A DNA stretch of 64,000 nucleotides from the NCBI GenBank assembly GCA_017959005.1, contig JAGDBO010000003.1, positions 1 through 64,000 on the forward strand, written 5' to 3'. Numbering within the stretch: position 1 is the stretch's first letter; each line of letters begins with the position of its first letter. The DNA comes from Bacteroidales bacterium. Lineage in GTDB: Bacteria > Bacteroidota > Bacteroidia > Bacteroidales > UBA932. The notes beneath the pieces were generated by a model, which made no database searches, was not told the DNA's origin, and worked only from the letters and a program-made list of their open reading frames with translations. This document shows, in pieces, positions 1 through 7,765 of the stretch. The position numbers were made by a program, and so were the translations under genes.

Positions 1-346
1 CTAACTCCAGATTCCATCCTGGCCCCAGGATACCCGGGAGTTGGTTAGGGGTGTTGCCGTTAGAGGAATATGTTGCAACAATAGGAATGTTGAAATCTTT
101 GTCTTTATAGGAATATATTGGAATAGAAAGGTTTATGGTTCCTGTGTATAGTGAAGGTGAAACGTCTCCCTGGCGAATAAAGTCCCACGCATCTGTCTGA
201 GGAAGAGAAATCTCATCATAGAACTTGAAAGAAGATTGGGCAGATAGATGCAAAGTGCTTAATGATAGCACTATTAAAAGAAAAGACTTTGTGCTTTTTT
301 TGTAGGAAAGAAGAGGTAGCATATTGTTTTCTTCTATATTTTCCAT
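1..346 (-). CDS. RHS/YD-repeat-type secreted protein, N-terminal fragment
   Basis: An open frame runs from an ATG at 346 to the left edge without a stop (115 codons seen). The first 35 or so residues are a signal peptide: a basic stretch (YKKSTK), a hydrophobic core (SFLLIVLSLSTLHL) and an SAQ cleavage site. A second in-frame ATG at 320-322 (MLPLL) gives a more ordinary signal peptide and may be the true start. The mature part has the layout of the N-terminal region of Bacteroidota RHS/YD-repeat proteins: a segment like SPSLYTGTINLSIPIY, then short beta strands, then LPGILGPGWNLEL, matching the 'hxGxGWxL' signature that precedes the repeats. Such proteins are often very long, are exported, and can carry variable C-terminal toxin domains. 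The diagnostic repeats and C-terminus lie outside the window, so the family is inferred from the N-terminus only. Confidence 0.6.
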   Translation of the reverse strand, partial: MENIEENNMLPLLSYKKSTKSFLLIVLSLSTLHLSAQSSFKFYDEISLPQTDAWDFIRQGDVSPSLYTGTINLSIPIYSYKDKDFNIPIVATYSSNGNTPNQLPGILGPGWNLEL

Positions 347-395
347 AAAGGTAGGAAAAATATTGAGAAAAGTGTGGGGGAATGGCTTTTTTTAC

Positions 396-430
396 TATCT
401 TCGCACGCTTGAATTTCAGCCCGTGGGCTG
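396..430 (+). promoter_or_regulatory. Putative rpsA promoter and leader hairpin
   Basis: TATCTTCG at 396-403 resembles the Bacteroidota -7 element TAnnTTTG with one mismatch; no clear -33 TTTG was found. The predicted leader of about 60 nt contains the short inverted repeat CAGCC-CGTG-GGCTG at 417-430. S1 represses its own mRNA in E. coli, so a leader hairpin could have a similar role here, but that is inference. Confidence 0.35.
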
Positions 431-471
431 ATCTACAAATAATGTTTAACTACTAATTTGTTTTATTTATT

Positions 472-2346
472 ATGAACGAAGAAATTAAAAATGTTGAAAA
501 TGAGGAGGTTGTAGAAACTCCCGTTTCAAAGGAGGAGGTAACTCCCGCAAGAAAGAGAAAGAGTAACAGATCTATTGACCCTGCTAAGTTTGACTGGGAC
601 GCATTTGAGAACAATGTTCCGTCTTCAGAGTCTAAAGAGGAACTTGAGCAGAAGTATAGCGAGTCTCTCTCTAAGATAGCTGAGAATGAGGTTATTGAGG
701 GTACAGTAACCGGTCTTACTCAGAAAGAGGTTATTGTAAACGTTGGTTACAAGAGCGAGGGTGTTATCCAGAGAAATGAATTCAGATACAATCCTGACCT
801 TGCAGTAGGTGACAAAGTAGATGTACTTGTAGAAAACCCAGAGGATAAGAAGGGTCAGTTGATTCTTTCACATAAGAAGGCTTGTTCTCTCAAGTCTTGG
901 GACAGAGTTAACGAGGCATTTGAGAAGAACGAGATTGTAAAGGGCTTTATTAAGGCTCGTACAAAGGGTGGTATGATTGTAGACGTATTTGGAATTGAGG
1001 CATTCCTGCCTGGTTCTCAGATAGATGTGAAGCCAATCAGAGACTACGACGTATTTGTTGAGAAGACTATGGAGTTCAAGGTTGTAAAGATCAACCAGGA
1101 CTTCCGCAACGTAGTTCTTTCACACAAGGCTCTTATTGAGGCAGAGCTTGAGGCTCAGAAGAGCGAGATTATCTCTAAACTTGAGAAGGGTCAGGTTCTT
1201 GAGGGAACCGTTAAGAATATCACCTCTTACGGTGTATTCGTTGATCTTGGCGGTGTTGACGGACTTATCCACATCACAGACCTCTCTTGGGGCCGCATTG
1301 GTAACCCTGAGGAGATTGTTCACCTGGATGATAAGATTAACGTTGTTATCCTTGACTTTGATGAGGAGAAGAAGAGAATTGCTCTTGGTCTGAAGCAGCT
1401 TACCGCTCATCCTTGGGATGCTTTGGATCCAAACCTTAAGGTTGGTGACAAGGTAAAGGGTAAGGTAGTTGTTCTTACAGACTACGGCGCATTCGTTGAG
1501 ATAGCTCCTGGTATTGAGGGTCTTATCCACGTATCAGAGATGAGCTGGAGCTCACACCTCAGAAGCGCTCAGGACTTCCTGAAGCTTGGTGAGGAGGTTG
1601 AGGCTCAGGTTCTTACTCTTGACAGAGAGGAGCACAAGATGTCTCTTGGAATTAAGCAGCTTAAGGCAGACCCTTGGGCAACTATTAAGGAGAAATATCC
1701 TGCAGGCAGCAAGCACACTGCAATTGTACGCAACTTCACCAACTTTGGCGTATTCGTAGAGTTGGAGGAGGGCGTAGACGGACTCGTTCACGTATCCGAT
1801 CTCTCTTGGACTAAGAAGATTAAGCATCCATCTGAGTTCACTTCACTCGGTGAGAAGTTTGAGGTTGTAGTTCTTGACATTGATGAGGAGAACCGCCGTC
1901 TCTCACTCGGTCACAAGCAGTTGGAGGAGAATCCTTGGGATACATTTGAGACAGTATTCACTCCTGGTTCTATCCACGAGGGAACAGTTGTATCATTCAA
2001 TGACAAGGGTGCAACAGTTGCTCTTCAATATGGTATTGAGGGCTTTGCTCCAATGAAAGGCCTTGTAAAAGAGGACGGTACCACTGCAAAGGCAGAGGAG
2101 AAGTTAGATTTCAAAGTTATCGAATTCAATAAGGGTTCAAAGAAGATTATCCTTTCACACACCAGAATCGCCGAGGATAAGAAGAGAGCAGAGGCCGGTG
2201 AGATAGCAAAGGAGAAAGAGGCTGAGGCAGAGAGCACTAAGAAGGCTATCAAGAAGGTAAAGGCAAGCGTTGAGAAGACTACTCTCGGTGACATCTCTTC
2301 TTTGGCAGACCTTAAGAAGGAGATGGAAAAGGGAGAGTCTAAGTAG
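472..2346 (+). CDS. rpsA: 30S ribosomal protein S1
   Basis: 624 residues with six S1 RNA-binding domains, at roughly 73-140, 155-221, 240-308, 325-396, 411-482 and 497-562. Domains 3 to 5 have the classic pattern (GVFVDL, GLIHITDLSW, LGLKQL). An acidic N-terminal extension of about 70 residues and a Lys/Glu-rich C-terminal tail flank them. S1 binds mRNA on the small ribosomal subunit and helps start translation. This matters in Bacteroidota, where Shine-Dalgarno sequences are rarely used: the region before this ATG is only AT-rich (TTTATTTATT). It is the first gene of an rpsA-rnz-protease run, and its TAG stop shares one base with the GTG start of rnz. The identification is secure. Confidence 0.96.
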   Translation: MNEEIKNVENEEVVETPVSKEEVTPARKRKSNRSIDPAKFDWDAFENNVPSSESKEELEQKYSESLSKIAENEVIEGTVTGLTQKEVIVNVGYKSEGVIQRNEFRYNPDLAVGDKVDVLVENPEDKKGQLILSHKKACSLKSWDRVNEAFEKNEIVKGFIKARTKGGMIVDVFGIEAFLPGSQIDVKPIRDYDVFVEKTMEFKVVKINQDFRNVVLSHKALIEAELEAQKSEIISKLEKGQVLEGTVKNITSYGVFVDLGGVDGLIHITDLSWGRIGNPEEIVHLDDKINVVILDFDEEKKRIALGLKQLTAHPWDALDPNLKVGDKVKGKVVVLTDYGAFVEIAPGIEGLIHVSEMSWSSHLRSAQDFLKLGEEVEAQVLTLDREEHKMSLGIKQLKADPWATIKEKYPAGSKHTAIVRNFTNFGVFVELEEGVDGLVHVSDLSWTKKIKHPSEFTSLGEKFEVVVLDIDEENRRLSLGHKQLEENPWDTFETVFTPGSIHEGTVVSFNDKGATVALQYGIEGFAPMKGLVKEDGTTAKAEEKLDFKVIEFNKGSKKIILSHTRIAEDKKRAEAGEIAKEKEAEAESTKKAIKKVKASVEKTTLGDISSLADLKKEMEKGESK

Positions 2347-3179
2347 TGGATTTTTCTCTGACTACATTGGGGACGGCATCTGCCCGCCCTACAACAGGTA
2401 GATATCCAAGTGCTCACTCACTGACCGTGGGTGGGCGCTTGTTTTTAATTGACTGCGGGGAGGGAGCACAGATGCTTCTGGCCAAGTACCGCCTGCCCTT
2501 CTCCAGAATAGATAACATCTTCATTTCCCACCTCCACGGAGACCACGTATTCGGTCTCTATGGACTGCTCTCCACAATGGATATGGTGGGAAGAGCATCC
2601 GCTCTGAATATCTACGCTCCGGGGGATATTGAGGGTATGGTTGATACCTTCTACAGAGAGTTTGGAAGGGTTAGATATGAGATAGTTATCCATAAGGTAA
2701 AGTGCAAGGAGCCTGTGCTTTTGGAGAGCTTCAAAAACCTGGAAGTTTACGCCTTTCCTCTGCGTCACAGGGTAGAGACCTACGGCTATCTCTTTAAGGA
2801 AAAAGAGAGGGTTATAAAGCCGAATATAGAGAACTATATTCCTTTTAAACCGAGGGTATTTGCATACTGCACGGATACCGCTCCGTTCCCTCAGTTGGCG
2901 GATTGGATAAAAGGGGCGGACCTTATCTATCATGAGGCCACATATGCCTCTGATTTAAAGGCACTTTCCAAAACAACAGCCCACTCCACAAGTGAAGATG
3001 CGGCAAGAGTTGCTCTTGAGGCGGGGGCGCAAAAGTTGGTCTTGGGCCATTTTTCATCTAGATACAAAAATCTGGATTTGCTTCTGCAGGAGGCAAAAAA
3101 TATCTTCCCGGAGACATATCTTGCGGAAGAGGGTATGAAATTTGATGTACCCAAAATACGCGTAAATCAAATAAAATGA
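2346..3179 (+). CDS. rnz: Ribonuclease Z (tRNA 3' endonuclease)
   Basis: 277 residues, within the usual size of short-form RNase Z. It removes the 3' trailer from tRNA precursors. The metallo-beta-lactamase motif SHLHGDH lies at residues 61-67, with zinc ligands H62, H64, D66 and H67. The N-terminus (LTTLGTASARPTTGRYPSA) is typical of the family, and a later CTDTAPF and HSTSEDAA supply further metal ligands and the AxDHS-like region. The start is GTG at 2346, overlapping the rpsA stop as TAGTG, which suggests translational coupling. The stop overlaps the next start as ATGA. Identification is strong; the choice of the GTG start rests on the family alignment beginning at once with the first beta strand. 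Confidence 0.93.
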   Translation: MDFSLTTLGTASARPTTGRYPSAHSLTVGGRLFLIDCGEGAQMLLAKYRLPFSRIDNIFISHLHGDHVFGLYGLLSTMDMVGRASALNIYAPGDIEGMVDTFYREFGRVRYEIVIHKVKCKEPVLLESFKNLEVYAFPLRHRVETYGYLFKEKERVIKPNIENYIPFKPRVFAYCTDTAPFPQLADWIKGADLIYHEATYASDLKALSKTTAHSTSEDAARVALEAGAQKLVLGHFSSRYKNLDLLLQEAKNIFPETYLAEEGMKFDVPKIRVNQIK

Positions 3180-4828
3180 GAAAACTCTACATCTTCCTTT
3201 TACTCTTTTTCCTGCTTCCGGTTTCAGTTGCTGGTCAGAGTTATCTGAAGCAGCCTAAAGTAAAACAGAGTCTGAACTATAACTCTACTGCTCTTAACAT
3301 TCAGGCTACCAAGTTCAAACAGATACTCTACGTTCTGGGAAACGCCTATGTGGATACCATAAATCTTGAGAAACTCTCTGAGGATGCAATGATTAAGACA
3401 ATGGAGGAGTTGGATCCGCACTCCGTATATATCTCTGCTAAAGATGTTAAGGAGATGGAGGAGCCGCTGGTTGGAAAGTTTGAGGGGATTGGAATTGAGT
3501 ATGCTATAATTAAAGATACCCTTACGGTTCAGAGCGTTATACCGGGCGGGCCATCTGAGAAGGTGGGACTGCATGCCGGAGACAAGATTAACCGCGTTGA
3601 TGATAAAGTGGTGAGCAACACCTCATTAACTCAGACCAAGGTGCTTAAACTCTTAAGAGGAGACAAGGGAACAAAGGTTAAGGTTGGGGTCATAAGAAGG
3701 GGAGTTAAGGGAGAACTTGAGTTTGTAATTACCAGGGATAAGATACCGTTGAATACCGTTACCTCTGCATACCAGATAGGTGAGGGTATAATGTATGTGC
3801 GCGTAAGTAACTTTGGTGCAGAGACATACGAGGAGATAATGAATCCTGTTTTGGGAGGCTCCGTAAAGAACGGTCTTATTCTGGACTTAAGAGGAAACGG
3901 AGGTGGTTATCTTTCTGCGGCGTTACGCCTTGTAAATGAGTTCCTTCAGAAGGATCAGCTGATTCTTTACACAGAGGGACGCGCCGTTACCAGAACGGAT
4001 GACTTTGCTGATGGCACCGGTAAACTTCAGAGTATTCCGCTGGTTGTGCTTATAGATGAGAACTCCGCTTCTGCCAGTGAGATAGTAGCGGGAGCCGTTC
4101 AGGACTGGGACAGAGGCACCGTAATAGGACGCCGTTCATTTGGCAAAGGGCTTGTGCAGCAGGAGTATCCGCTTCAGGACGGAGCAAGGATAAGAGTGAC
4201 CGTTGCACGCTATCATACTCCGAGCGGACGTGTAATTCAATCTCCTTACGAGATGGGAAAGGCTATGGAGTACTACCGCAATTTCTATGAGAGATTTGCT
4301 AACGGAGAGCAGTTCAATCTGGACAGCATAAAGATCAATGACTCATTGAAATTCAAGACTTTAAAGCTGGGAAGAACCGTTTACGGCGGCGGAGGAATTA
4401 TTCCGGATATCTATATCCCGATGGATACCTCTTACTACTCAAAGAGTTACATTGCGGCGGTGAACAGAGGTATTCTCTCAGACTTTGTGAGCATCTATGC
4501 AGACTCACACCGCAAAGAGTTTGAAAAGAAGTACGGAATCTTTTCTGCTGCTCAGCAGAAGGAGCAGAATGACAAGGTCTTCCGCAAGTTTGTAGATAAT
4601 TATTCAGTATCTGACGCCTATCTTAAGGAGTTCTTAAGGTACTCGGAGGAGAAGGGCGTGAAGTTTACTTCAGAGGAGTTGGAAAAAAGCGGGGGTGAAC
4701 TTAAGTCTATGCTCAAAGGGCTGATAGTACGCAATTTATATGGTCTGGACTATTACATCCGTTATGACAACCTCACAGACAAAGAGGTGCAGCGTGCTCT
4801 CAGAAAGTTGACGGATAAGGATTTATAG
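3176..4828 (+). CDS. S41 family C-terminal processing protease
   Basis: 550 residues with an N-terminal signal peptide (hydrophobic FLLLFFLLPVSVAG), so it acts in the periplasm. A PDZ domain spans about residues 95-185 (GIGIEYAI to VIRRG). The S41 peptidase core follows: LDLRGNGGG at about 237-244, the nucleophile segment ENSASASE with the catalytic serine near 299, and SFGKG with the general-base lysine at 324. The 25-residue Ser-Lys spacing is the same as in E. coli Prc. Such enzymes trim or degrade envelope proteins from exposed C-termini. It overlaps rnz by 4 bases and ends 1 base from the convergent mnmA stop. The C-terminal 150 residues are a helical extension seen in many Bacteroidota CtpA-like proteases. 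The substrate is unknown. Confidence 0.93.
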   Translation: MRKLYIFLLLFFLLPVSVAGQSYLKQPKVKQSLNYNSTALNIQATKFKQILYVLGNAYVDTINLEKLSEDAMIKTMEELDPHSVYISAKDVKEMEEPLVGKFEGIGIEYAIIKDTLTVQSVIPGGPSEKVGLHAGDKINRVDDKVVSNTSLTQTKVLKLLRGDKGTKVKVGVIRRGVKGELEFVITRDKIPLNTVTSAYQIGEGIMYVRVSNFGAETYEEIMNPVLGGSVKNGLILDLRGNGGGYLSAALRLVNEFLQKDQLILYTEGRAVTRTDDFADGTGKLQSIPLVVLIDENSASASEIVAGAVQDWDRGTVIGRRSFGKGLVQQEYPLQDGARIRVTVARYHTPSGRVIQSPYEMGKAMEYYRNFYERFANGEQFNLDSIKINDSLKFKTLKLGRTVYGGGGIIPDIYIPMDTSYYSKSYIAAVNRGILSDFVSIYADSHRKEFEKKYGIFSAAQQKEQNDKVFRKFVDNYSVSDAYLKEFLRYSEEKGVKFTSEELEKSGGELKSMLKGLIVRNLYGLDYYIRYDNLTDKEVQRALRKLTDKDL

Positions 4829-4829
4829 G

Positions 4830-6035
4830 TTACTGATTGATTGGGCCGCTGCCCAGCATCTCACCATCTTTTTCATACCAGGCGGCAAACTGCCCCGGAG
4901 TGATTCCCCTTTGAGGCTTCTCAAAGAGGATGAACATTCCCTCTTTTCTCATCTTTAGAGTGGCCTTCTGAAGAGGCTGGCGGTAACGAATGCGTACAAG
5001 ATAGTCTCTATCTTCTCCCTCCTTCATCTTAAGATCCTCCCTAATCCAATGCACCTCCTCAGGTCTGATAATTAAGCCATTGCGGAAGAGCCCCGGATGC
5101 TCCTTTCCCTCTCCCACATAGATGGTGTTGCTCTTTATATCAGTTGAAATTATGAAGATGCTTCCCTGGTGACCGCCAATGTTGAGGCCGTGCCGCTGCC
5201 CTATGGTGTAGTACTGAACGCCAATGTGTTTTCCTATAACTTTCCCATCCTCAGGAAGATAGGAGATAGGAAGGCACTCTCTGAAGAGATCCTCTTTGGT
5301 AGTGTCCTTTGCAACCGCCTCTTTCTCCGCTCTTTGCTTAATAGCAGGATAATCCTCCTTGAATATCTCCACAACATCTCCCTCTTTGGCCTTAAGTTTC
5401 TGCTGGAGGAAAACTGGCAGATCCACCTTGCCTACAAAGCAGATACCCTGGGAGTCTTTCTTCTCCGCAGAGGGCAGATTGTATTTGCGGGCAATTGCTC
5501 TCACCTCCGGTTTAGTAAGGTGACCTATCGGGAAGAGGGCCTTTTTTAATTGAGACTGAGTGAGTTGACAGAGGAAATAGCTTTGGTCTTTGTTAGGGTC
5601 ATCTCCGGCAAGTATTCTGTAGATCTCTTTGCCATTTTTTGTTATTGTCTCCTTTTTGCAGTAATGGCCCGTTGCAACCATGTCACCTCCAAGATCTTCC
5701 ACCTTTTGTAGGAAGGAGGCGAACTTTATCTTGCTGTTGCACATAACGTCCGGGTTAGGGGTGCGGCCGGCGGCATACTCGCTGAACATATAGTCCACCA
5801 CCTGCTTGCGGTACTCATCACTCAGATCTATAAAGTGGAACGGTATCCCGATTTGTTTTGCAACCATCTCTGCCACAACCTTTTCCTCCTCCCACTCGCA
5901 CTCTCCGTGAAGGGTGCCGGTGATATCGTGCCAGTTCTGCATATACATAGCCTCAACATCACATCCCTGCTGCTTAAGCAGGAGTGCGGCAACACTGGAA
6001 TCTACTCCTCCGCTCAGTCCTACGATGATTTTCAT
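4830..6035 (-). CDS. mnmA: tRNA-specific 2-thiouridylase MnmA
   Basis: 401 residues from the ATG at 6033-6035. A start at 6062 is possible in frame but would lie inside the SRP RNA terminator, so it is rejected. MnmA adds sulfur to U34 of the Glu, Gln and Lys tRNAs. The adenylation P-loop SGGVDSS is at residues 8-14, the catalytic cysteine in NPDVMC at C99, and the second, persulfide-accepting cysteine in SQGICF at C199. The C-terminal beta-barrel domain is complete. The start codon is only 12 nt downstream of the U-tract that ends the SRP RNA on the same strand, so transcription may come by read-through from that RNA or from an unrecognised promoter within it. Confidence 0.95.
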   Translation of the reverse strand: MKIIVGLSGGVDSSVAALLLKQQGCDVEAMYMQNWHDITGTLHGECEWEEEKVVAEMVAKQIGIPFHFIDLSDEYRKQVVDYMFSEYAAGRTPNPDVMCNSKIKFASFLQKVEDLGGDMVATGHYCKKETITKNGKEIYRILAGDDPNKDQSYFLCQLTQSQLKKALFPIGHLTKPEVRAIARKYNLPSAEKKDSQGICFVGKVDLPVFLQQKLKAKEGDVVEIFKEDYPAIKQRAEKEAVAKDTTKEDLFRECLPISYLPEDGKVIGKHIGVQYYTIGQRHGLNIGGHQGSIFIISTDIKSNTIYVGEGKEHPGLFRNGLIIRPEEVHWIREDLKMKEGEDRDYLVRIRYRQPLQKATLKMRKEGMFILFEKPQRGITPGQFAAWYEKDGEMLGSGPINQ

Positions 6036-6047
6036 TGACGTTAGCAC

Positions 6048-6154
6048 AAAAAAAAGGGGCAAGCTTGATATATCGCACCGCTACAACCTCATACCCTTGC
6101 TGCCTTCCGGCCCTGGGGGAGTTTTGAGGGAGCTGGTCGTATATGACTTACCCC
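6048..6154 (-). ncRNA. ffs: Signal recognition particle RNA (4.5S type)
   Basis: On the minus strand the conserved SRP core is present: AGGGCCGGAAGGCAGCA, with the GGAA tetraloop complementary to 6105-6108. The outer arms pair: GGGGUAAG near the 5' end (6154-6147) matches CUUGCCCC near the 3' end (6063-6056), with one G-U pair. The 3' arm runs straight into a U-tract (6055-6048), so the closing stem also serves as terminator. The length of about 107 nt suits the small bacterial SRP RNA. It forms the SRP with Ffh, whose gene is at 51.4 kb, and targets nascent membrane proteins. The ends are estimated from the promoter and the U-tract. Confidence 0.92.
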
Positions 6155-6158
6155 GCTG

Positions 6159-6166
6159 CAAATATA
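6159..6166 (-). promoter_or_regulatory. -7 element of the SRP RNA promoter
   Basis: A perfect TATATTTG on the minus strand, ending 4 nt before the first G of the SRP RNA closing stem. This is the spacing expected between a Bacteroidota -7 box and the transcription start. No good TTTG was found at the -33 position. Confidence 0.7.
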
Positions 6167-6182
6167 GATAATTTTTTCTCTT

Positions 6183-7238
6183 TTACACTCCGTTTGCCTT
6201 TGCTTTGGCTCTCATTAGGGAATCATACCCCTTCCTGTAGGCCGCAGCGTTTGCAAAGTGCTCCCTGTCTGTACGTGCAAAACGGTGGGTTCCGTTGAAT
6301 GACGGGCTTGCACAGAAGTAGTAATAGTCTGTCTTATCTGCGTTTAGAACGCCGTCTATGCACTCTTTGGTAGGAATCATAATTGGGCCGGGAGGAAGTC
6401 CGTAAACCTTATAGGTGTTGTATGGAGAATCTGTCTCCAAATGTTTCTTAAGAACTCTCTTGAGGGTGAAATCTCCCGTTGCATAGACAACTGTAGGGTC
6501 TGCGCAGAGTTTCCAACCCTTGTTGAGGCGGTTAAGATATACGCTTGCAATCTTTGGATACTCAGGCACATAGTTGCTCTCTCCGTAAACTATGGAGGCC
6601 AGAACGGAGACCTGGTTAGGTGTAAGTTTTAACTCACGTGCCTTCTGAATTCTCTCCGGAGTCCAGAACTTGTCTCTCTCCTTTTTCATCCTCTGGAGAA
6701 ACTCCTTTGGAGTAACGGTCCAATAGAACTCGTAACTCTCAGGAATAATGAGAGATAGCATATTGGAGGTGTCCGTCTCAAGGCTCTTTAGGAAGTTTAC
6801 GTCTCTGAAGGCCTCCATAAACTCTGCAGAGTCTGCGCAGAGTCTCTTTCCCAGTTTAGAGGCCAGTTGTTTAGGAGTGCGGATGCGTCCGTTTATAGAG
6901 ACCATCAGCGGAGATTGGTAGCCGTACTTTAAGTTCCTCACCAGTTGGATGTTACTCATTGTGGAATCAATTACGTAACGGCCCGGATGGATCTGAGAAG
7001 GGAGCTGCTCCTTCTCCGCAACCTTTATGAAGGATTTAAGGTGTGAAAGCCTGCCGGAGAGGGTATCCATAAGTGTCTGGAAATCAGTGCCCGGTCTTAT
7101 GTAAAGGGTACTCTTTCCAATGACGGACTTACGGTGTTTCTCAAAGTACTTTGCTGCATTGTATCCTGCAAGACAAAGTACTGCCAGGATGATGATTGCG
7201 AGGAGAATTTTTCCTCCTTTTCTCTTTTTATTGCTCAT
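6183..7238 (-). CDS. mltG: Endolytic murein transglycosylase MltG
   Basis: 351 residues. A basic N-terminus and one membrane segment (about residues 10-27, ILLAIIILAVLCLAGYNAA) anchor a periplasmic YceG/MltG domain. The catalytic region SIVYGESNY...KIASVYLNRL...ADPTVVYA is well conserved, including the glutamate of the IVxxES motif. MltG cleaves nascent glycan strands and so helps set their length. The gene is divergent from cdd, and the two share a palindromic promoter region. Its 3' end lies next to the SRP RNA promoter: the stop is at 6183 and the -7 box at 6159-6166, so transcription leaving mltG would enter the SRP gene. Identification is firm. Confidence 0.93.
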   Translation of the reverse strand: MSNKKRKGGKILLAIIILAVLCLAGYNAAKYFEKHRKSVIGKSTLYIRPGTDFQTLMDTLSGRLSHLKSFIKVAEKEQLPSQIHPGRYVIDSTMSNIQLVRNLKYGYQSPLMVSINGRIRTPKQLASKLGKRLCADSAEFMEAFRDVNFLKSLETDTSNMLSLIIPESYEFYWTVTPKEFLQRMKKERDKFWTPERIQKARELKLTPNQVSVLASIVYGESNYVPEYPKIASVYLNRLNKGWKLCADPTVVYATGDFTLKRVLKKHLETDSPYNTYKVYGLPPGPIMIPTKECIDGVLNADKTDYYYFCASPSFNGTHRFARTDREHFANAAAYRKGYDSLMRAKAKANGV

Positions 7239-7266
7239 CTTTTTTAATCATTTCAATCTCCGATAG

Positions 7267-7286
7267 ACAAATTTAGCTAAATTTGT
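7267..7286. promoter_or_regulatory. Palindromic divergent promoter of mltG and cdd
   Basis: ACAAATTTAGCTAAATTTGT is a perfect 20-bp palindrome. Each half contains the -7 element TAAATTTG: plus strand 7278-7285 toward cdd, minus strand 7275-7268 toward mltG. The predicted start sites are near 7290 (plus) and 7263 (minus). Neither direction has a clear -33 TTTG. The two polymerase footprints would overlap, so the genes may be transcribed in competition. Confidence 0.6.
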
Positions 7287-7291
7287 ATTGT

Positions 7292-7765
7292 ATGAAGAAA
7301 AAAATAACTATTGAATATCAGGAGTTCACATCTAAGGATCAGTTATCCAAGCAAGATGCGCAACTGCTAAAAGAGGCGGTTTCTGCCTGCTCTCTTTCAT
7401 ACTCTCCTTTTTCAAACTTTCGTGTGGGTGCAGCCCTCAGACTCGCTAACGGTGAGATAGTTAAGGCGGCAAATCAGGAGAATGAGGCCTTCCCTTCAGG
7501 CCTCTGCGCAGAGAGAATAGCACTTTTTCATGCCCTTTCCAACTTCCCGGGAGTAGCCGTTGAGAGCATCGCGATAGCGGCAAAGAGAGGCAGACGCCTT
7601 ACCGAGACTCCGACCCGCCCTTGCGGCGCCTGCATACAGGTTATGCTGGATGCCCAGAAGAGGGGAGGCGTTCCAATTAAGGTGATTTTGGGTTCCGCCA
7701 AGAAGATTGAGGTGATTGGTTCAATTAATGATTTGATACCTTTCTCTTTTAACAACCTGAAGTAA
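7292..7765 (+). CDS. cdd: Cytidine deaminase
   Basis: 157 residues from the ATG at 7292. An upstream in-frame TTG at 7283 falls inside the promoter -7 box and is rejected. The enzyme hydrolyses cytidine and deoxycytidine to uridine and deoxyuridine in pyrimidine salvage. The zinc site is clear: C72-A-E74 (GLCAERIA), with E74 as proton shuttle, and PCGAC with C111 and C114. The substrate loop (FSNFRVGAAL) matches the homotetrameric class. The -7 box ends 6 nt before the ATG, so the mRNA is predicted to have a leader of only about 2 nt. The stop codon abuts the stop of the convergent MBL gene with no gap. Confidence 0.94.
   Translation: MKKKITIEYQEFTSKDQLSKQDAQLLKEAVSACSLSYSPFSNFRVGAALRLANGEIVKAANQENEAFPSGLCAERIALFHALSNFPGVAVESIAIAAKRGRRLTETPTRPCGACIQVMLDAQKRGGVPIKVILGSAKKIEVIGSINDLIPFSFNNLK

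Noticed and set aside
4829-6062. mnmA start at 6062 with nine extra residues
   Set aside because: These codons lie within the SRP RNA terminator U-tract region, and the MnmA family begins directly with KIIVGLSGGVDSS.
6040-6180. tRNA or riboswitch in the mnmA-mltG gap
   Set aside because: The interval is fully explained by the SRP RNA core with GGAA tetraloop. No tRNA cloverleaf was found there or in other intergenic gaps.
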